Assembly: GCF_947500255.1 (NCBI RefSeq)
Contig: NZ_CANMRL010000005.1
Location: 124,001-188,000, forward strand
DNA length: 64,000 nt
Direction: 5' to 3'
From: an uncultured Psychroserpens sp.
GTDB lineage: Bacteria; Bacteroidota; Bacteroidia; Flavobacteriales; Flavobacteriaceae
In this document: in pieces, positions 8,860 to 17,920 of the stretch
Position numbering within the stretch: position 1 is the first letter of the stretch
How the letters are laid out: each line of letters starts with the position of its first letter
The notes under the pieces: model-generated
The model's database searches: none
Told to the model about the DNA's origin: nothing
Seen by the model: only the letters and a program-made list of their open reading frames with translations
Translations under genes and position numbers: made by a program

Positions 8860-8976
8860 CAATCAGCAAATTGTTAAGCAATTGTTATGTGTTTTTTCTA
8901 TGGAAATTATGGGCTTTATGAAATTCTGTTTTTGTTTCTCTATTTTTAGAATTACATTAGCGTAAAATCTAAGTCT

Positions 8977-10038
8977 ATGGCAGGAAATTCCTTTGGAAAA
9001 ATTTTTAAATTATCCACGTTTGGTGAATCTCATGGTATTGCTATTGGAGGTGTAATTGATGGATGTCCTGCAGGATTAAAATTAGACTTAGATGCGATTC
9101 AAGCAGAAATGGATCGCCGTAAGCCTGGTCAATCTGATATCGTGACACAGCGCAAAGAGCCTGATAGCGTTGAGTTTTTATCTGGAATTTTTGAAGGACA
9201 AACCACAGGAACTCCAATTGGGTTTATCATCAGAAACACAAATCAAAAATCTAAAGACTATTCGCATATCAAGGATGTTTATCGACCAAGTCATGCCGAT
9301 TATACATATGAAAAAAAATACGGTGTACGTGATTATAGAGGAGGTGGACGTAGTTCGGCACGAGAAACTGCATGTCGCGTTGTTGCTGGAGCAATTGCAA
9401 AGCAACTACTAAGTACAATTAAGATTAACGCTTACACATCTTCGGTTGGTGATTTGTTTTTAGAAAAGCCGTATCAAGATTTAGATTTTTCTAAAATTGA
9501 AAGCAATAGCGTACGTTGCCCAGATGAGACTACTGCTGAACAGATGATTTCTAAAATAAAGGCCATTAGAAAAGAAGGTGATACTATTGGAGGTACAGTG
9601 ACTTGTGTGCTTCAAAATGTACCTATTGGTTTAGGTGAACCTGTTTTTGATAAATTACATGCCGATTTAGGTAAAGCTATGCTCTCTATTAACGCAGTTA
9701 AAGGTTTTGAATATGGCAGTGGCTTTTGTGGTGCTAAAATGAAAGGAAGTGAGCATAATGATCTATTCAATGAAGACGGAACGACAACAACCAATTTGTC
9801 TGGTGGTATTCAAGGTGGAATTAGCAATGGTATGGATATTTACTTTAGAGTAGCCTTTAAACCAGTAGCTACTATTATTCAAAAACAAGAAGCCTTAAAT
9901 AGTTCTGGAGATTTAGTAGAAATGCAGGGTAAAGGTAGACATGATCCTTGTGTCGTTCCTAGAGCTATTCCAATAGTAGAAGCTATGGCTGCACTAGTCT
10001 TGGCCGATTTTTATTTACTGAATAAACTGTATAATTAA
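8977..10038 (+). CDS. aroC: chorismate synthase
   Basis: Chorismate synthase (353 aa, normal length), the last common step of aromatic amino-acid synthesis: it converts 5-enolpyruvylshikimate-3-phosphate to chorismate using reduced FMN. Seen: the N-terminal GESHG motif ([19 protein letters not shown]), DMDRRKPGQ-like [10 protein letters not shown], the [13 protein letters not shown] signature, and the C-terminal [20 protein letters not shown] motif that contributes to FMN and substrate binding. All expected conserved blocks are intact. aroB lies elsewhere in the window (48439), so the shikimate genes are dispersed as is normal in this group. Followed by a symporter gene after a short hairpin. 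Confidence 0.98.
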   Translation: MAGNSFGKIFKLSTFGESHGIAIGGVIDGCPAGLKLDLDAIQAEMDRRKPGQSDIVTQRKEPDSVEFLSGIFEGQTTGTPIGFIIRNTNQKSKDYSHIKDVYRPSHADYTYEKKYGVRDYRGGGRSSARETACRVVAGAIAKQLLSTIKINAYTSSVGDLFLEKPYQDLDFSKIESNSVRCPDETTAEQMISKIKAIRKEGDTIGGTVTCVLQNVPIGLGEPVFDKLHADLGKAMLSINAVKGFEYGSGFCGAKMKGSEHNDLFNEDGTTTTNLSGGIQGGISNGMDIYFRVAFKPVATIIQKQEALNSSGDLVEMQGKGRHDPCVVPRAIPIVEAMAALVLADFYLLNKLYN

Positions 10039-10050
10039 ACAAAATAACTA

Positions 10051-10069
10051 CTTTTTCCTTTGGAAAAAG
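10051..10069. other. short hairpin between aroC and the symporter gene
   Basis: Stem CTTTTTCC / GGAAAAAG with a 3-nt loop, 12 nt after the aroC stop. There is no T-run, so it is a poor terminator; it could protect or attenuate transcript ends. Confidence 0.35.
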
Positions 10070-10082
10070 CTAAACACTACAT

Positions 10083-11405
10083 ATGAAAAAACTAGCATTA
10101 CACTGGAAAATAATAATAGGAATGGTTTTAGGGATCATCTTTGGTTTTATTATGAATTCTGTAGGAGGAAAAGATTTTGTAACCGATTGGATTTCTCCAT
10201 TTGGAACCATATTTATTAACCTGTTGAAGCTAATTGCAATTCCGTTAATATTAGCCTCGTTAATAAAAGGAATTTCTGATCTTAAAGATATTTCCAAAAT
10301 TAAGTCGATGGGGTTACGTACAATAATCATTTACATAGGCACAACACTAGTTGCCATAATCATTGGATTATCTATTGTAAATACCGTACAGCCAGGCACA
10401 GGAATGTCTGAAGAGACTATTGCCAAGATTAAAATGAAATACGAAAATGATGCTGGTGTTATTGATAAATTAGAAAAGGCCTCAGCGACTAAAGATGCAG
10501 GGCCATTACAGGCTTTAGTTGATATTTTTCCAAGCAATATTTTTACATCATTTGCTGAAGCTAAAATGCTTCAGGTGATTTTCTTTGCCTTATTTGTTGG
10601 TATTTGCTTATTGTTGATTCCAGAAGAGAAAGCAAAGCCTTTAGTCAAGTTTTTTGATTCGCTCAATGAGGTCGTCATGAAAATGGTAGACCTTATCATG
10701 TTATTTGCGCCTTATGCCGTTTTTGCTTTAATGGCTAATGTGATTATTGCTTTTGACGACACTGAAATTCTCTTAAAACTACTTAATTATGCGTTATGTG
10801 TTGTTGCTGGGTTAGCCATAATGATTGGGTTCTATTTGATCTTAATAAAGGTATATACTAAGAAATCCCCTTTATGGTTTTTAAATAAAATTTCTCCAGC
10901 TCAGCTTTTAGCATTTTCAACTAGTAGTAGCGCAGCAACGCTTCCGGTAACTATGGAACGTGTTGAAGAACATATTGGTGTTGATAAGGAAGTATCTGGG
11001 TTTGTATTACCTGTTGGAGCTACTGTGAATATGGATGGTACCAGTTTGTATCAAGGTATTGCTGCTGTTTTTATTATGCAAGTCATTTGGCCTGAGGGTC
11101 TAACTTTTACCAATCAGTTAGTCATTATAGCCACTGCATTGTTAGCATCTATTGGTAGTGCAGCTGTACCTAGTGCAGGAATGGTAATGTTAGTGATTGT
11201 ATTAGAATCTATTGGATTTCCAGCAGAATTATTGCCAATCGGATTGGCACTTATTTTTGCAGTTGATAGACCATTGGATATGTGTAGAACAGTTGTAAAT
11301 GTTACTGGTGATGCAACAGTTTCTATGATGGTTGCTAAATCATTAGACAAGTTGCACGACCCACAACCTAAAGAATGGGATGATCATTATGAAGCTGTGA
11401 AATAG
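10083..11405 (+). CDS. dicarboxylate/amino-acid:cation symporter (DAACS)
   Basis: Sodium- or proton-coupled transporter of the GltP/DctA/GltPh family (440 aa). Seen: multiple hydrophobic segments, the serine-rich hairpin STSSSAATLPVT (from Ser279), the NMDGT motif (about 316-320) that forms the cation site, and the C-terminal VDRPLDMCRTVVNVTGDA segment that binds the substrate. These elements are all intact. It imports acidic amino acids or C4-dicarboxylates; which one cannot be settled, although the Arg in PLDMCRT is the residue that favours acidic substrates. It follows aroC by 44 nt and precedes the ATP-grasp gene by 58 nt. Confidence 0.94.
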   Translation: MKKLALHWKIIIGMVLGIIFGFIMNSVGGKDFVTDWISPFGTIFINLLKLIAIPLILASLIKGISDLKDISKIKSMGLRTIIIYIGTTLVAIIIGLSIVNTVQPGTGMSEETIAKIKMKYENDAGVIDKLEKASATKDAGPLQALVDIFPSNIFTSFAEAKMLQVIFFALFVGICLLLIPEEKAKPLVKFFDSLNEVVMKMVDLIMLFAPYAVFALMANVIIAFDDTEILLKLLNYALCVVAGLAIMIGFYLILIKVYTKKSPLWFLNKISPAQLLAFSTSSSAATLPVTMERVEEHIGVDKEVSGFVLPVGATVNMDGTSLYQGIAAVFIMQVIWPEGLTFTNQLVIIATALLASIGSAAVPSAGMVMLVIVLESIGFPAELLPIGLALIFAVDRPLDMCRTVVNVTGDATVSMMVAKSLDKLHDPQPKEWDDHYEAVK

Positions 11406-11463
11406 TTTTATGAATAGATTATTCTTTTTAAATTTATAAAATAACCAACCAAAATAATTGACT

Positions 11464-12501
11464 ATGAATATTTGTTTTATCATGTATCCTTGGGAACAAA
11501 TAGATCCTGAAAATGATACAAGTTTAGCCTTAATAAAAGAATGTGCAAAAAGAGGACATGGTGTTGCGATGTGCACACCTGCTAATTTAACCATTAGAGA
11601 TAGTGTAACTAATGCATTTTGTACGGTTATTAATCGTATGGAAAAAGTGCCATCAACATTAAAAGCTTTTTATAATAAAGCAACCTTAAGAGAAGAAATG
11701 TTACCGCTTGCTGGTTTTGATGCTATTTTCTTTAGAGCTAATCCGCCATTGGATCCCATAATGCTTAACTTTTTAGATTCAGTTAAGGACGATGTGTTTA
11801 TAGTGAATTCATTGCAAGGTATGCGTGAGGCAAATAACAAATTGTATACTGCTGCTTTTGGTGATGCTCATAGTAATATCATTCCGAATACCCATGTATC
11901 AAAAAATAAAAACTATCTCATACAACAAATTAGAGAGTCTAAAGCTGATAAAATGATTTTAAAGCCTTTAAATGGCTTTGGAGGCTCTGGTGTGATACTT
12001 ATTGAAAAATCGGCAATGAGTAATATTAATTCGTTATTAGACTTTTATATCACGAGTGGCGATGGCACATCAAACTATGTGATTCTTCAAGATTATATTG
12101 AAGGCGCCGATCAAGGCGATGTTAGAATTTTGTTGCTTAATGGAGAACCAGTTGGAGCTATGAAACGTGTTCCTGGTACTGATGATCATCGTTCTAATGT
12201 GTCTGCAGGTGGTTCGGTTCAAAAGCATACACTAACCAAAGCTGAAAAAGCATTATGTAAGCAAATAGGTCCAAAATTGGTTAAAGACGGTTTATATTTT
12301 GTTGGAATTGATGTTATAGGTGGAAAACTTGTAGAGGTAAATGTAATGTCTCCAGGCGGAATTACATATATCAACAAAGTCTATAAGAATAAGGTTAAAG
12401 TTGAAGAACGTGTTATTGATTTTCTTGAAAGTAAAGTAGTTGATCAATTACAAGCATTTGACAGACGTACACGTTTAAGAAAAACTGTTGAAGATGCCTA
12501 A
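11464..12501 (+). CDS. glutathione-synthase-like ATP-grasp ligase
   Basis: ATP-grasp enzyme (345 aa from the ATG at 11464; an in-frame TTG at 11458 is less likely). It has the GshB-like fold: an N-terminal pre-ATP domain, the glycine-rich ATP loop KPLNGFGGSGV (from Lys167), the QDYIEGADQGDVRILLLNGE strand pair, and the metal-binding EVNVMSPGGI motif near the C-terminus. GshB joins gamma-glutamylcysteine and glycine; no gshA is visible here, so another carboxylate-amine ligation is possible. The last 8 bases overlap the start of the sulfurtransferase gene, and the genes downstream include an amidohydrolase and a QEGLA peptidase, suggesting a shared modification pathway (see findings). Confidence 0.85.
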   Translation: MNICFIMYPWEQIDPENDTSLALIKECAKRGHGVAMCTPANLTIRDSVTNAFCTVINRMEKVPSTLKAFYNKATLREEMLPLAGFDAIFFRANPPLDPIMLNFLDSVKDDVFIVNSLQGMREANNKLYTAAFGDAHSNIIPNTHVSKNKNYLIQQIRESKADKMILKPLNGFGGSGVILIEKSAMSNINSLLDFYITSGDGTSNYVILQDYIEGADQGDVRILLLNGEPVGAMKRVPGTDDHRSNVSAGGSVQKHTLTKAEKALCKQIGPKLVKDGLYFVGIDVIGGKLVEVNVMSPGGITYINKVYKNKVKVEERVIDFLESKVVDQLQAFDRRTRLRKTVEDA

Positions 12502-13321
12502 TGCCAGTCGATTAGTTTCGACTATTGTAAGTTGTGAATGGTTGTTTCAAAATCAACATATTGAGGAACTTGTTATTCTAGATGCTCGAGTTTTAAAAGC
12601 TGATGATTTTACCTCGCAAACTTATATTCCAAACTCTAGATATTTTGATATTAAAGGAAAATTCAGTGATACAGATGATGAGTTTCCTAATGCATTTCCA
12701 TCGCAAGAACAGTTTGAACGAGAGGCCAGAAACCTAGGTATAAATAACAATTCCTTGATTATTGTTTATGATGATGATAAAGGTATATATTGGAGTCCGA
12801 GAGTATGGTGGCTATTCAGGTCATTTGGATTCAATAACATTGCAGTATTGGATGGAGGGCTTCCAGAATGGAAACGTCATAACTATAACACAATAACTTC
12901 ATTAGCTATATCGCATTGGGAAGAAGGAGATTTTAAAGCTAATTTTCAGCAAGATAAAATGCGTTTTTTTCATCACATACTTGATATTGCTAGAGATGAA
13001 AACTGTGGTATCCTAGATGCGCGTTCAGAAGACCGCTTTAAAGGAATTGCTCCTGAGCCTAGAATTGGCTTGCGAAGTGGAACTATTCCTAATTCGGCCA
13101 ATCTCCCGTATGCCAAATTATTGAATGGTAATTGCTTAAAACCTGAAGCAGAATTAAAAGCTATATTTAAATCTTTTGATATTGCGAATAGACCCTTAAC
13201 CTTTTCTTGTGGTTCTGGGATCACGGCTTGTATTTTGGCTTTGGCTGCAGAAATTTCTGGATATCAAAACATATCGGTGTATGATGGCTCGTGGACAGAA
13301 TTTGGAACATTAACTAAATAA
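12494..13321 (+). CDS. thiosulfate/3-mercaptopyruvate sulfurtransferase
   Basis: Two-domain rhodanese (275 aa from ATG 12494; an upstream in-frame TTG at 12488 is less likely). The N-terminal domain is catalytically inactive and carries the SPRVWWLFR-type motif; the C-terminal domain holds the active-site loop SCGSGITA with Cys239. The CGSG[IV]TA loop is typical of mercaptopyruvate/thiosulfate sulfurtransferases, which move sulfane sulfur to cyanide, thiols or thioredoxin. The gene overlaps the ATP-grasp gene by 8 bp, so translation is probably coupled; a link between thiol metabolism and the ligase is inferred from this. Confidence 0.92.
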   Translation: MPNASRLVSTIVSCEWLFQNQHIEELVILDARVLKADDFTSQTYIPNSRYFDIKGKFSDTDDEFPNAFPSQEQFEREARNLGINNNSLIIVYDDDKGIYWSPRVWWLFRSFGFNNIAVLDGGLPEWKRHNYNTITSLAISHWEEGDFKANFQQDKMRFFHHILDIARDENCGILDARSEDRFKGIAPEPRIGLRSGTIPNSANLPYAKLLNGNCLKPEAELKAIFKSFDIANRPLTFSCGSGITACILALAAEISGYQNISVYDGSWTEFGTLTK

Positions 13322-13323
13322 TT

Positions 13324-13467
13324 TTGCATGCAAAATATAATGCTATATATGTGTTTTTTGTGATATTATTATTAGCTTTATTTTGTATAAGCTTTAAGAA
13401 GAACTTTGACTATTCTCATTTTAACTTTGAAAACGTTTTATATGAGCTCAATTTAAATAACAGATAA
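13324..13467 (+). CDS. possible 47-aa single-pass membrane peptide (doubtful)
   Basis: An open frame fills the gap between the sulfurtransferase and the TerB-like gene. With a TTG start at 13324 it encodes 47 residues: a hydrophobic helix (IYVFFVILLLALFCI), then SFKKNF and an acidic/aromatic tail. The positive-after-helix layout is protein-like, but there is no ATG, and AT-rich DNA often gives hydrophobic frames by chance. A TAACTTTG -7-like element for the next gene lies inside it at 13422-13429. Recorded as a low-confidence candidate. Confidence 0.2.
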   Translation: MHAKYNAIYVFFVILLLALFCISFKKNFDYSHFNFENVLYELNLNNR

Positions 13468-13471
13468 GACG

Positions 13472-13801
13472 ATGGCACACACTAATTGGACAAAGCAAGA
13501 GTTAGTAGCCTATATTTTATTATATGTGGCACATTCTGATTTAAAAGAAACACAACAAGAACATGAGTATATCTTATCTCGAGTAGATAAAGAGACGTAT
13601 AAGCACATCAAAACCGAATTTGAAAGTGATAACGATTATCAGAGTATTACTAAAATTGTGGATGCTGTAAATACAGAATCTACTTATAGTGATCATCCTG
13701 ATGCCCTTTTTGCCGACATCAAATTAATGGCTTTTGCGGACGGTCGAATGGATCAAATGGAACATGCTATATACAATAGCTTAAAAAGAATATTAAGTTA
13801 G
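13472..13801 (+). CDS. small TerB-like helical protein
   Basis: Soluble protein of 109 aa, mostly helical, with no signal peptide. The last third (KLMAFADGRMDQMEHAIYNS) resembles the repeated helical hairpins of TerB-like domains, where acidic residues after the FADG turn can bind divalent metal. I call this family only tentatively. It sits 6 nt upstream of the N-formylglutamate amidohydrolase-like gene and in line with the QEGLA gene, so it probably belongs to their transcription unit. Role unknown; perhaps a metal-sensing or scaffolding partner. Confidence 0.7.
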   Translation: MAHTNWTKQELVAYILLYVAHSDLKETQQEHEYILSRVDKETYKHIKTEFESDNDYQSITKIVDAVNTESTYSDHPDALFADIKLMAFADGRMDQMEHAIYNSLKRILS

Positions 13802-13806
13802 ATTTT

Positions 13807-14634
13807 ATGGAGCGCTTACCAATTCAAACCATCATTGAGAATATCAATACTGAAAAATGCTTTCACGCTGTGGCAGAGGATTATTCATTCACGATCAAAA
13901 TAGATGAATATGTTCATTATGCTTGTGGAGCAGTGCACGACGGACATCAATTTAGAAAAGAGCTTTGGGAGAATTGTATTCATACAGGCTATGAACGCTG
14001 GTATGAGGAAGATCCTGAAACAAAAAATATGGTAAAATCTCATCCTATTGTTATTGCAGGTTGTGATTCGCGTTTTGAATACGATCTAAACAGAGCACCC
14101 GAAGATGCTGTTTTTGATACAGCTTGGGGAAAACAGTTATGGCATGAACCACTTTCCGAAGAAAAAAAACAAAAGAGCTTGCAAAAGCATGAGAATTTCT
14201 ATAAGGTTGTTCACGCTTTAATCACGAAGCTCGAAGCAAAATTTGGTGTGGCTATAGTTTATGATATGCATAGTTACAATTGGAAACGTTGGGATCGAGA
14301 AGTGCCAACATGGAATTTAGGAACTTCTAATGTGGATAATGATAGATTTGGAGACGATATCGAACAATGGAGGCAGCGATTATCAGAGATGATTTTACCT
14401 CATGAAATAAAATCCACTTCAAAAATCAATGATACCTTTCAAGGAAATGGATATTTCTTGAAATTTATAACGAAAAACTTTCAAAATACCTTAGTTTTGG
14501 CAACTGAGATTGCAAAGGTCTACTGTGATGAATACAATTATGTTATTTACCCAGAAGTTGTTGCAAGTGTTGAAGAACAGTTGAGAACAAGATTACCAGA
14601 GCATGCCGCAAATTTTTACAAAAAGCACGCTTAA
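13807..14634 (+). CDS. N-formylglutamate amidohydrolase family protein
   Basis: Zinc hydrolase-like protein of the N-formylglutamate amidohydrolase (HutG) family, 275 aa. Seen: the early CGAVHDGHQF motif, the DSRFEYDLNRAPEDAVFDTA block, VYDMHSYNWKRW in the middle, and NDTFQGNGYFLK towards the C-terminus, all in the family order. The classical reaction releases formate from N-formylglutamate in histidine breakdown, but no hut genes are near. Instead the gene lies 2 nt upstream of a QEGLA peptidase and near an ATP-grasp ligase, which points to cleavage of another amide. The family is known for gene pairing with QEGLA proteins. Confidence 0.87.
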   Translation: MERLPIQTIIENINTEKCFHAVAEDYSFTIKIDEYVHYACGAVHDGHQFRKELWENCIHTGYERWYEEDPETKNMVKSHPIVIAGCDSRFEYDLNRAPEDAVFDTAWGKQLWHEPLSEEKKQKSLQKHENFYKVVHALITKLEAKFGVAIVYDMHSYNWKRWDREVPTWNLGTSNVDNDRFGDDIEQWRQRLSEMILPHEIKSTSKINDTFQGNGYFLKFITKNFQNTLVLATEIAKVYCDEYNYVIYPEVVASVEEQLRTRLPEHAANFYKKHA

Positions 14635-14636
14635 CA

Positions 14637-15797
14637 ATGCCACAAATTACAAGTACAGACGAATACCAAGATTTATTTGATATTGATGCTAATTTAAATC
14701 GATTAGTTAAAAAGATAGAGGTACTTAATTATATTAATCCGTTGAATATCCAACGCGAGAAAAAACAATTCTTTTCTTCAAAGTTTACCTACGACCCCGT
14801 ATTTAAATACCCGAAAATGAGGTTTAACGGTTATAAATTGCATCGTCTATTCTTTTCTCAAAGACTGGAACGCATAACCGATGATGATATTAGACAGTTG
14901 TATGAAGATGTAATCTATGAATACTCTGGGTTGATAGAATGTATTGAAACCATTAACCAAGGGCGTAAATTCTACTTTAATAGCCTCAAGAGTTTTGGTA
15001 CACCAACAGAGAAAGATATTGATAATGCTAAATTTATCTTGCGCTTTGATGATAGTGATTTTGATGAGGAGATGTTACCTATGTATTCAGCGAACGATGC
15101 CGTAGATTATTTTAAGGAGTATTCTAAGCGTTATGATTTTGATTACAATATCAAGTTGTCTACCAATCTTTCAGCTGCAGCTATGGTATTAAACCATTCA
15201 CAAACTTTAGTATTACATAAAAATCATAAATTCAGTAAAAATCAATTAAAGGTTTTAACCAACCATGAAGTTGGTGTGCACATGGTTACGACGTTTAACG
15301 GATTGGCGCAACCATTAAAAGTATTCTCAAATGGGTTTCCAAATAACGTAGAAACTCAAGAAGGCTTAGCAGTGTATTCAGAATACATGTCTGGATGTTT
15401 AACTATGAAGCGTCTTAAAGAACTGGCATATCGTGTCATAGCTGTAGATACACTTAATAAAGGTTATAGCTTTGCTGATACGTTTGATTTACTTTACAGT
15501 CAATACAAACTCAATAGAGATAAGGCATTTTCAATAACACTTAGAGTGCATAGAGGAGGAGGCTTTACCAAAGATCATCAATATCTAACAGGTATCAATC
15601 GTGTTTATAATTATGCGAAGCAAGGTGGTGATCTTGATATTCTTCTCACTGGAAAAGTGACCTTAGATTATATAGATACCATCAAGAAACTTCAAGATCT
15701 TGGGTTAGCTATACCTTCAAAGTATTATACAGATTCTTACATCAACAACGATAACTCTAATAAGAACTTGGACTTTATTTTAAAGAGCTTAAAGTAA
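14637..15797 (+). CDS. QEGLA-motif metallopeptidase (DUF1704/MATCAP-like)
   Basis: Protein of the DUF1704 family, often annotated as flavohemoglobin expression-modulating QEGLA protein (386 aa). Seen: NHEVGVH (His210, Glu211, His215), a gluzincin-type HExxxH zinc site, and QEGLA (Gln241-Ala245), whose glutamate is the likely third ligand. Eukaryotic members of this fold (MATCAP) remove the C-terminal tyrosine of tubulin, so a carboxypeptidase role is plausible. The gene follows the amidohydrolase by 2 nt. Neighbours suggest that it trims a peptide or protein tail built by the ATP-grasp enzyme; this is inference. The name based on flavohemoglobin is probably misleading. Confidence 0.88.
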   Translation: MPQITSTDEYQDLFDIDANLNRLVKKIEVLNYINPLNIQREKKQFFSSKFTYDPVFKYPKMRFNGYKLHRLFFSQRLERITDDDIRQLYEDVIYEYSGLIECIETINQGRKFYFNSLKSFGTPTEKDIDNAKFILRFDDSDFDEEMLPMYSANDAVDYFKEYSKRYDFDYNIKLSTNLSAAAMVLNHSQTLVLHKNHKFSKNQLKVLTNHEVGVHMVTTFNGLAQPLKVFSNGFPNNVETQEGLAVYSEYMSGCLTMKRLKELAYRVIAVDTLNKGYSFADTFDLLYSQYKLNRDKAFSITLRVHRGGGFTKDHQYLTGINRVYNYAKQGGDLDILLTGKVTLDYIDTIKKLQDLGLAIPSKYYTDSYINNDNSNKNLDFILKSLK

Positions 15798-15939
15798 AAA
15801 GCCTTAAAGTCAACATTTCTAATCTGAGGTTTTAATTCTGAAACTTCTTTATTGTTAGACCTTCACACTAAAGAAGAACTTGATCTGTTCCTAACTAACC
15901 GAAGTAAGGCTCAAGTTGATGATGTCGCTTTAAGGCTTT
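15798..15939. other. structured 142-bp element closed by a 12-bp inverted repeat
   Basis: AAAGCCTTAAAG (15798-15809) and CTTTAAGGCTTT (15928-15939) are perfect inverted repeats. After a small internal loop ACAT/ATGT extend the stem. Inside are a 7-bp hairpin (GAGGTTT with AAACTTC, one wobble) and a 6-bp pairing ACTTGA/TCAAGT, giving a junction-like fold. One plus-strand frame through it is open for about 38 codons without an ATG (contains LHTKEELDLFL). It may be a structured RNA, a convergent terminator region, or a small mobile-element remnant; no second copy is visible in the window. Confidence 0.45.
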
Positions 15940-15945
15940 ATTGAT

Positions 15946-17862
15946 CTATAAATTTACCCGCTTATACTTTGGGTATTTTACGATATATGAAAAGCTAAAT
16001 GTCTCCTTATTATTGGCTGGCATGTTGATAGTCCATTTTAAGATGCCTTTTTTATCATCATATTCAGAATTACCTGTTTCTATATCATCAATCTTAATCT
16101 CTTTATTTTGACTAATTGGAATTCTATCATATAGTATCAAATCTATCGCTGAAGACTTATTATTTTTTAATTCAATGTCATAATGCTTAGAAATGATTTT
16201 GTTGCTACCAATAAAGGCATTCTTTTTAAAATCTGTTGGTTGCGTGCGTTTAACAACCACATTTGGATCAACACCCAAAGAGATAGTAAGTTTTTCAGTT
16301 GTGCTTTGTGGATTGATATTTGTTTTTCCAGAGTAGCTCCCTTCAAAGTATACGTTGGCCTCGGCTGGCAATAAATTGTATTGTTCCCAATCATCAATTT
16401 TAGCAGTTAAAAACACATTTTCATTTAAGACAGGAGCAGCAAAGTAGGCGTAAGATGCTGGTACTTCATAATCTTCAATTTCAATTACAGTCACATCACC
16501 ATCACTTGGTATGGTGTATGATTTATTGATTTCAAAACGCGTATTGGTAATTCCCTCTTCTATGATATCTCCATTAGAGGTGTAGTTTACAGGTTCTATA
16601 TATGGTTCCTCATCAAAATCTTGATCCATCATTTGTTGAACACGATTAACATAACCGACAGATGCTGTTTTAGATTTTGATCCATAGGCAACTACAACAA
16701 CTTCATCCAATACACTGGCATCAGTATCCATTGCAATATTCATAATGCTAGAATGAATAGGTAGATTTTCAGTTTTCATGCCAACATAGGTATATGTCAA
16801 TTCTTTTCCACCTTTTGTATTAATTGAATACTTGCCATCAAAATCGGTCTGCGTACCATTAGTTGTTCCTTTTTCTATAATAGTTGCTCCAGGTAATGGT
16901 AGTCCGTCTATACTAGAAGTCACAACACCAGATACAGTTTTTACCAATGGATTGTATTTGTAATTGTAATTTTTTGTCGCTCTATTGCTGCGATAGTTAC
17001 TATTGGCACTAATGAAGTTTAAGTATTTCGGATTTACATCGGGCTTCACGTTATTGGTATTTGGATCACTAGTGGATAGTGTTAGTTTTATATTATCCCA
17101 ACTATTTCCTGTATTTTGATACACATGTGCTTTATAGATTAATTGGATAGGCTCATTTATTTTTTCAGCTTTAATATCATAAATAGGAAACCAACCAGCA
17201 TTACTCACATTATAGGTGATCTGAAGTTTTAATTCAGTTTTGACATCAGAATTGAGTTTGATTTTTATTTCGCCAGTTTGAACCTTATCATCCACGTTAA
17301 GCTCATTGAGTTGTTTTTTTAAATCTGAAATTTGAGCATTCAGTTCTCTTTTTAATTTTTGGGAAGCATAAATTTTAGCTTTAATTTCGGTAGTTCGAGT
17401 TCTGTAATACGTCGCAAAGGTTTTAAGTTTTTCTAGACTAACAGCTTCATTAGTATTTCCTAAAACTCTGTTTTGTGTAATGAGATATATTTCTTCACTG
17501 TAGCCAGCAATGAGATGGTCTTGCGCCTGAACATCGTCATAGATCACTTTAATTTGCTTTTGAATATTTTCAACGTCTTCAGTTCTGTCTTGCTTTGACA
17601 AATAATTGATACCGTAATTGATTGATAGGATTGTAGCATTGTCCAGTCCAGATATCTGGATGCTGCTTTCTTCAATATTTGGTGATAATCTATCAAATAT
17701 AAATTCGGTTGTACCGATTGGAAGCGAAATATTTGCTACTCTTTCAATTTGTGCTCCGCTAAGATATACGGTCACTTTTTCGAGCTTTGACGGTGTTCCT
17801 TTTTTAGTGTTAGCAAAACTAATAGCCGTTATTAAAAATAGGAGTAATGTAAATTGTTTCAT
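15946..17862 (-). CDS. MuiA-like DUF4140/DUF4139 protein with inserted SusC-type domain
   Basis: Secreted protein (638 aa) of the mucoidy-inhibitor MuiA-like family. Residues 1-17 are a signal peptide. The DUF4140 region spans about 28-125, a coiled coil 95-190, and DUF4139 runs from about 210 to the C-terminus. The latter is interrupted at about 308-400 by a carboxypeptidase-regulatory-like beta domain (SGVVTSSIDGLPLPGATI, FDGKYSI) ending in VLDEVVVVAYGS. That last motif is the hallmark of SusC/RagA TonB-dependent receptors just before their plug. Function is unknown; the protein is probably in the periplasm or on the cell surface. Confidence 0.85.
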   Translation of the reverse strand: MKQFTLLLFLITAISFANTKKGTPSKLEKVTVYLSGAQIERVANISLPIGTTEFIFDRLSPNIEESSIQISGLDNATILSINYGINYLSKQDRTEDVENIQKQIKVIYDDVQAQDHLIAGYSEEIYLITQNRVLGNTNEAVSLEKLKTFATYYRTRTTEIKAKIYASQKLKRELNAQISDLKKQLNELNVDDKVQTGEIKIKLNSDVKTELKLQITYNVSNAGWFPIYDIKAEKINEPIQLIYKAHVYQNTGNSWDNIKLTLSTSDPNTNNVKPDVNPKYLNFISANSNYRSNRATKNYNYKYNPLVKTVSGVVTSSIDGLPLPGATIIEKGTTNGTQTDFDGKYSINTKGGKELTYTYVGMKTENLPIHSSIMNIAMDTDASVLDEVVVVAYGSKSKTASVGYVNRVQQMMDQDFDEEPYIEPVNYTSNGDIIEEGITNTRFEINKSYTIPSDGDVTVIEIEDYEVPASYAYFAAPVLNENVFLTAKIDDWEQYNLLPAEANVYFEGSYSGKTNINPQSTTEKLTISLGVDPNVVVKRTQPTDFKKNAFIGSNKIISKHYDIELKNNKSSAIDLILYDRIPISQNKEIKIDDIETGNSEYDDKKGILKWTINMPANNKETFSFSYIVKYPKYKRVNL

Positions 17863-17920
17863 GATGTGAAGGTTTTATTTGAGTTAAAACTATAACACCC
17901 CTTTTAATCATAAAACAGCA

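Noticed and set aside
9178-9412. Long frames overlapping aroC in other frames on both strands
   Set aside because: They are shadows of aroC, which has every conserved chorismate synthase block.
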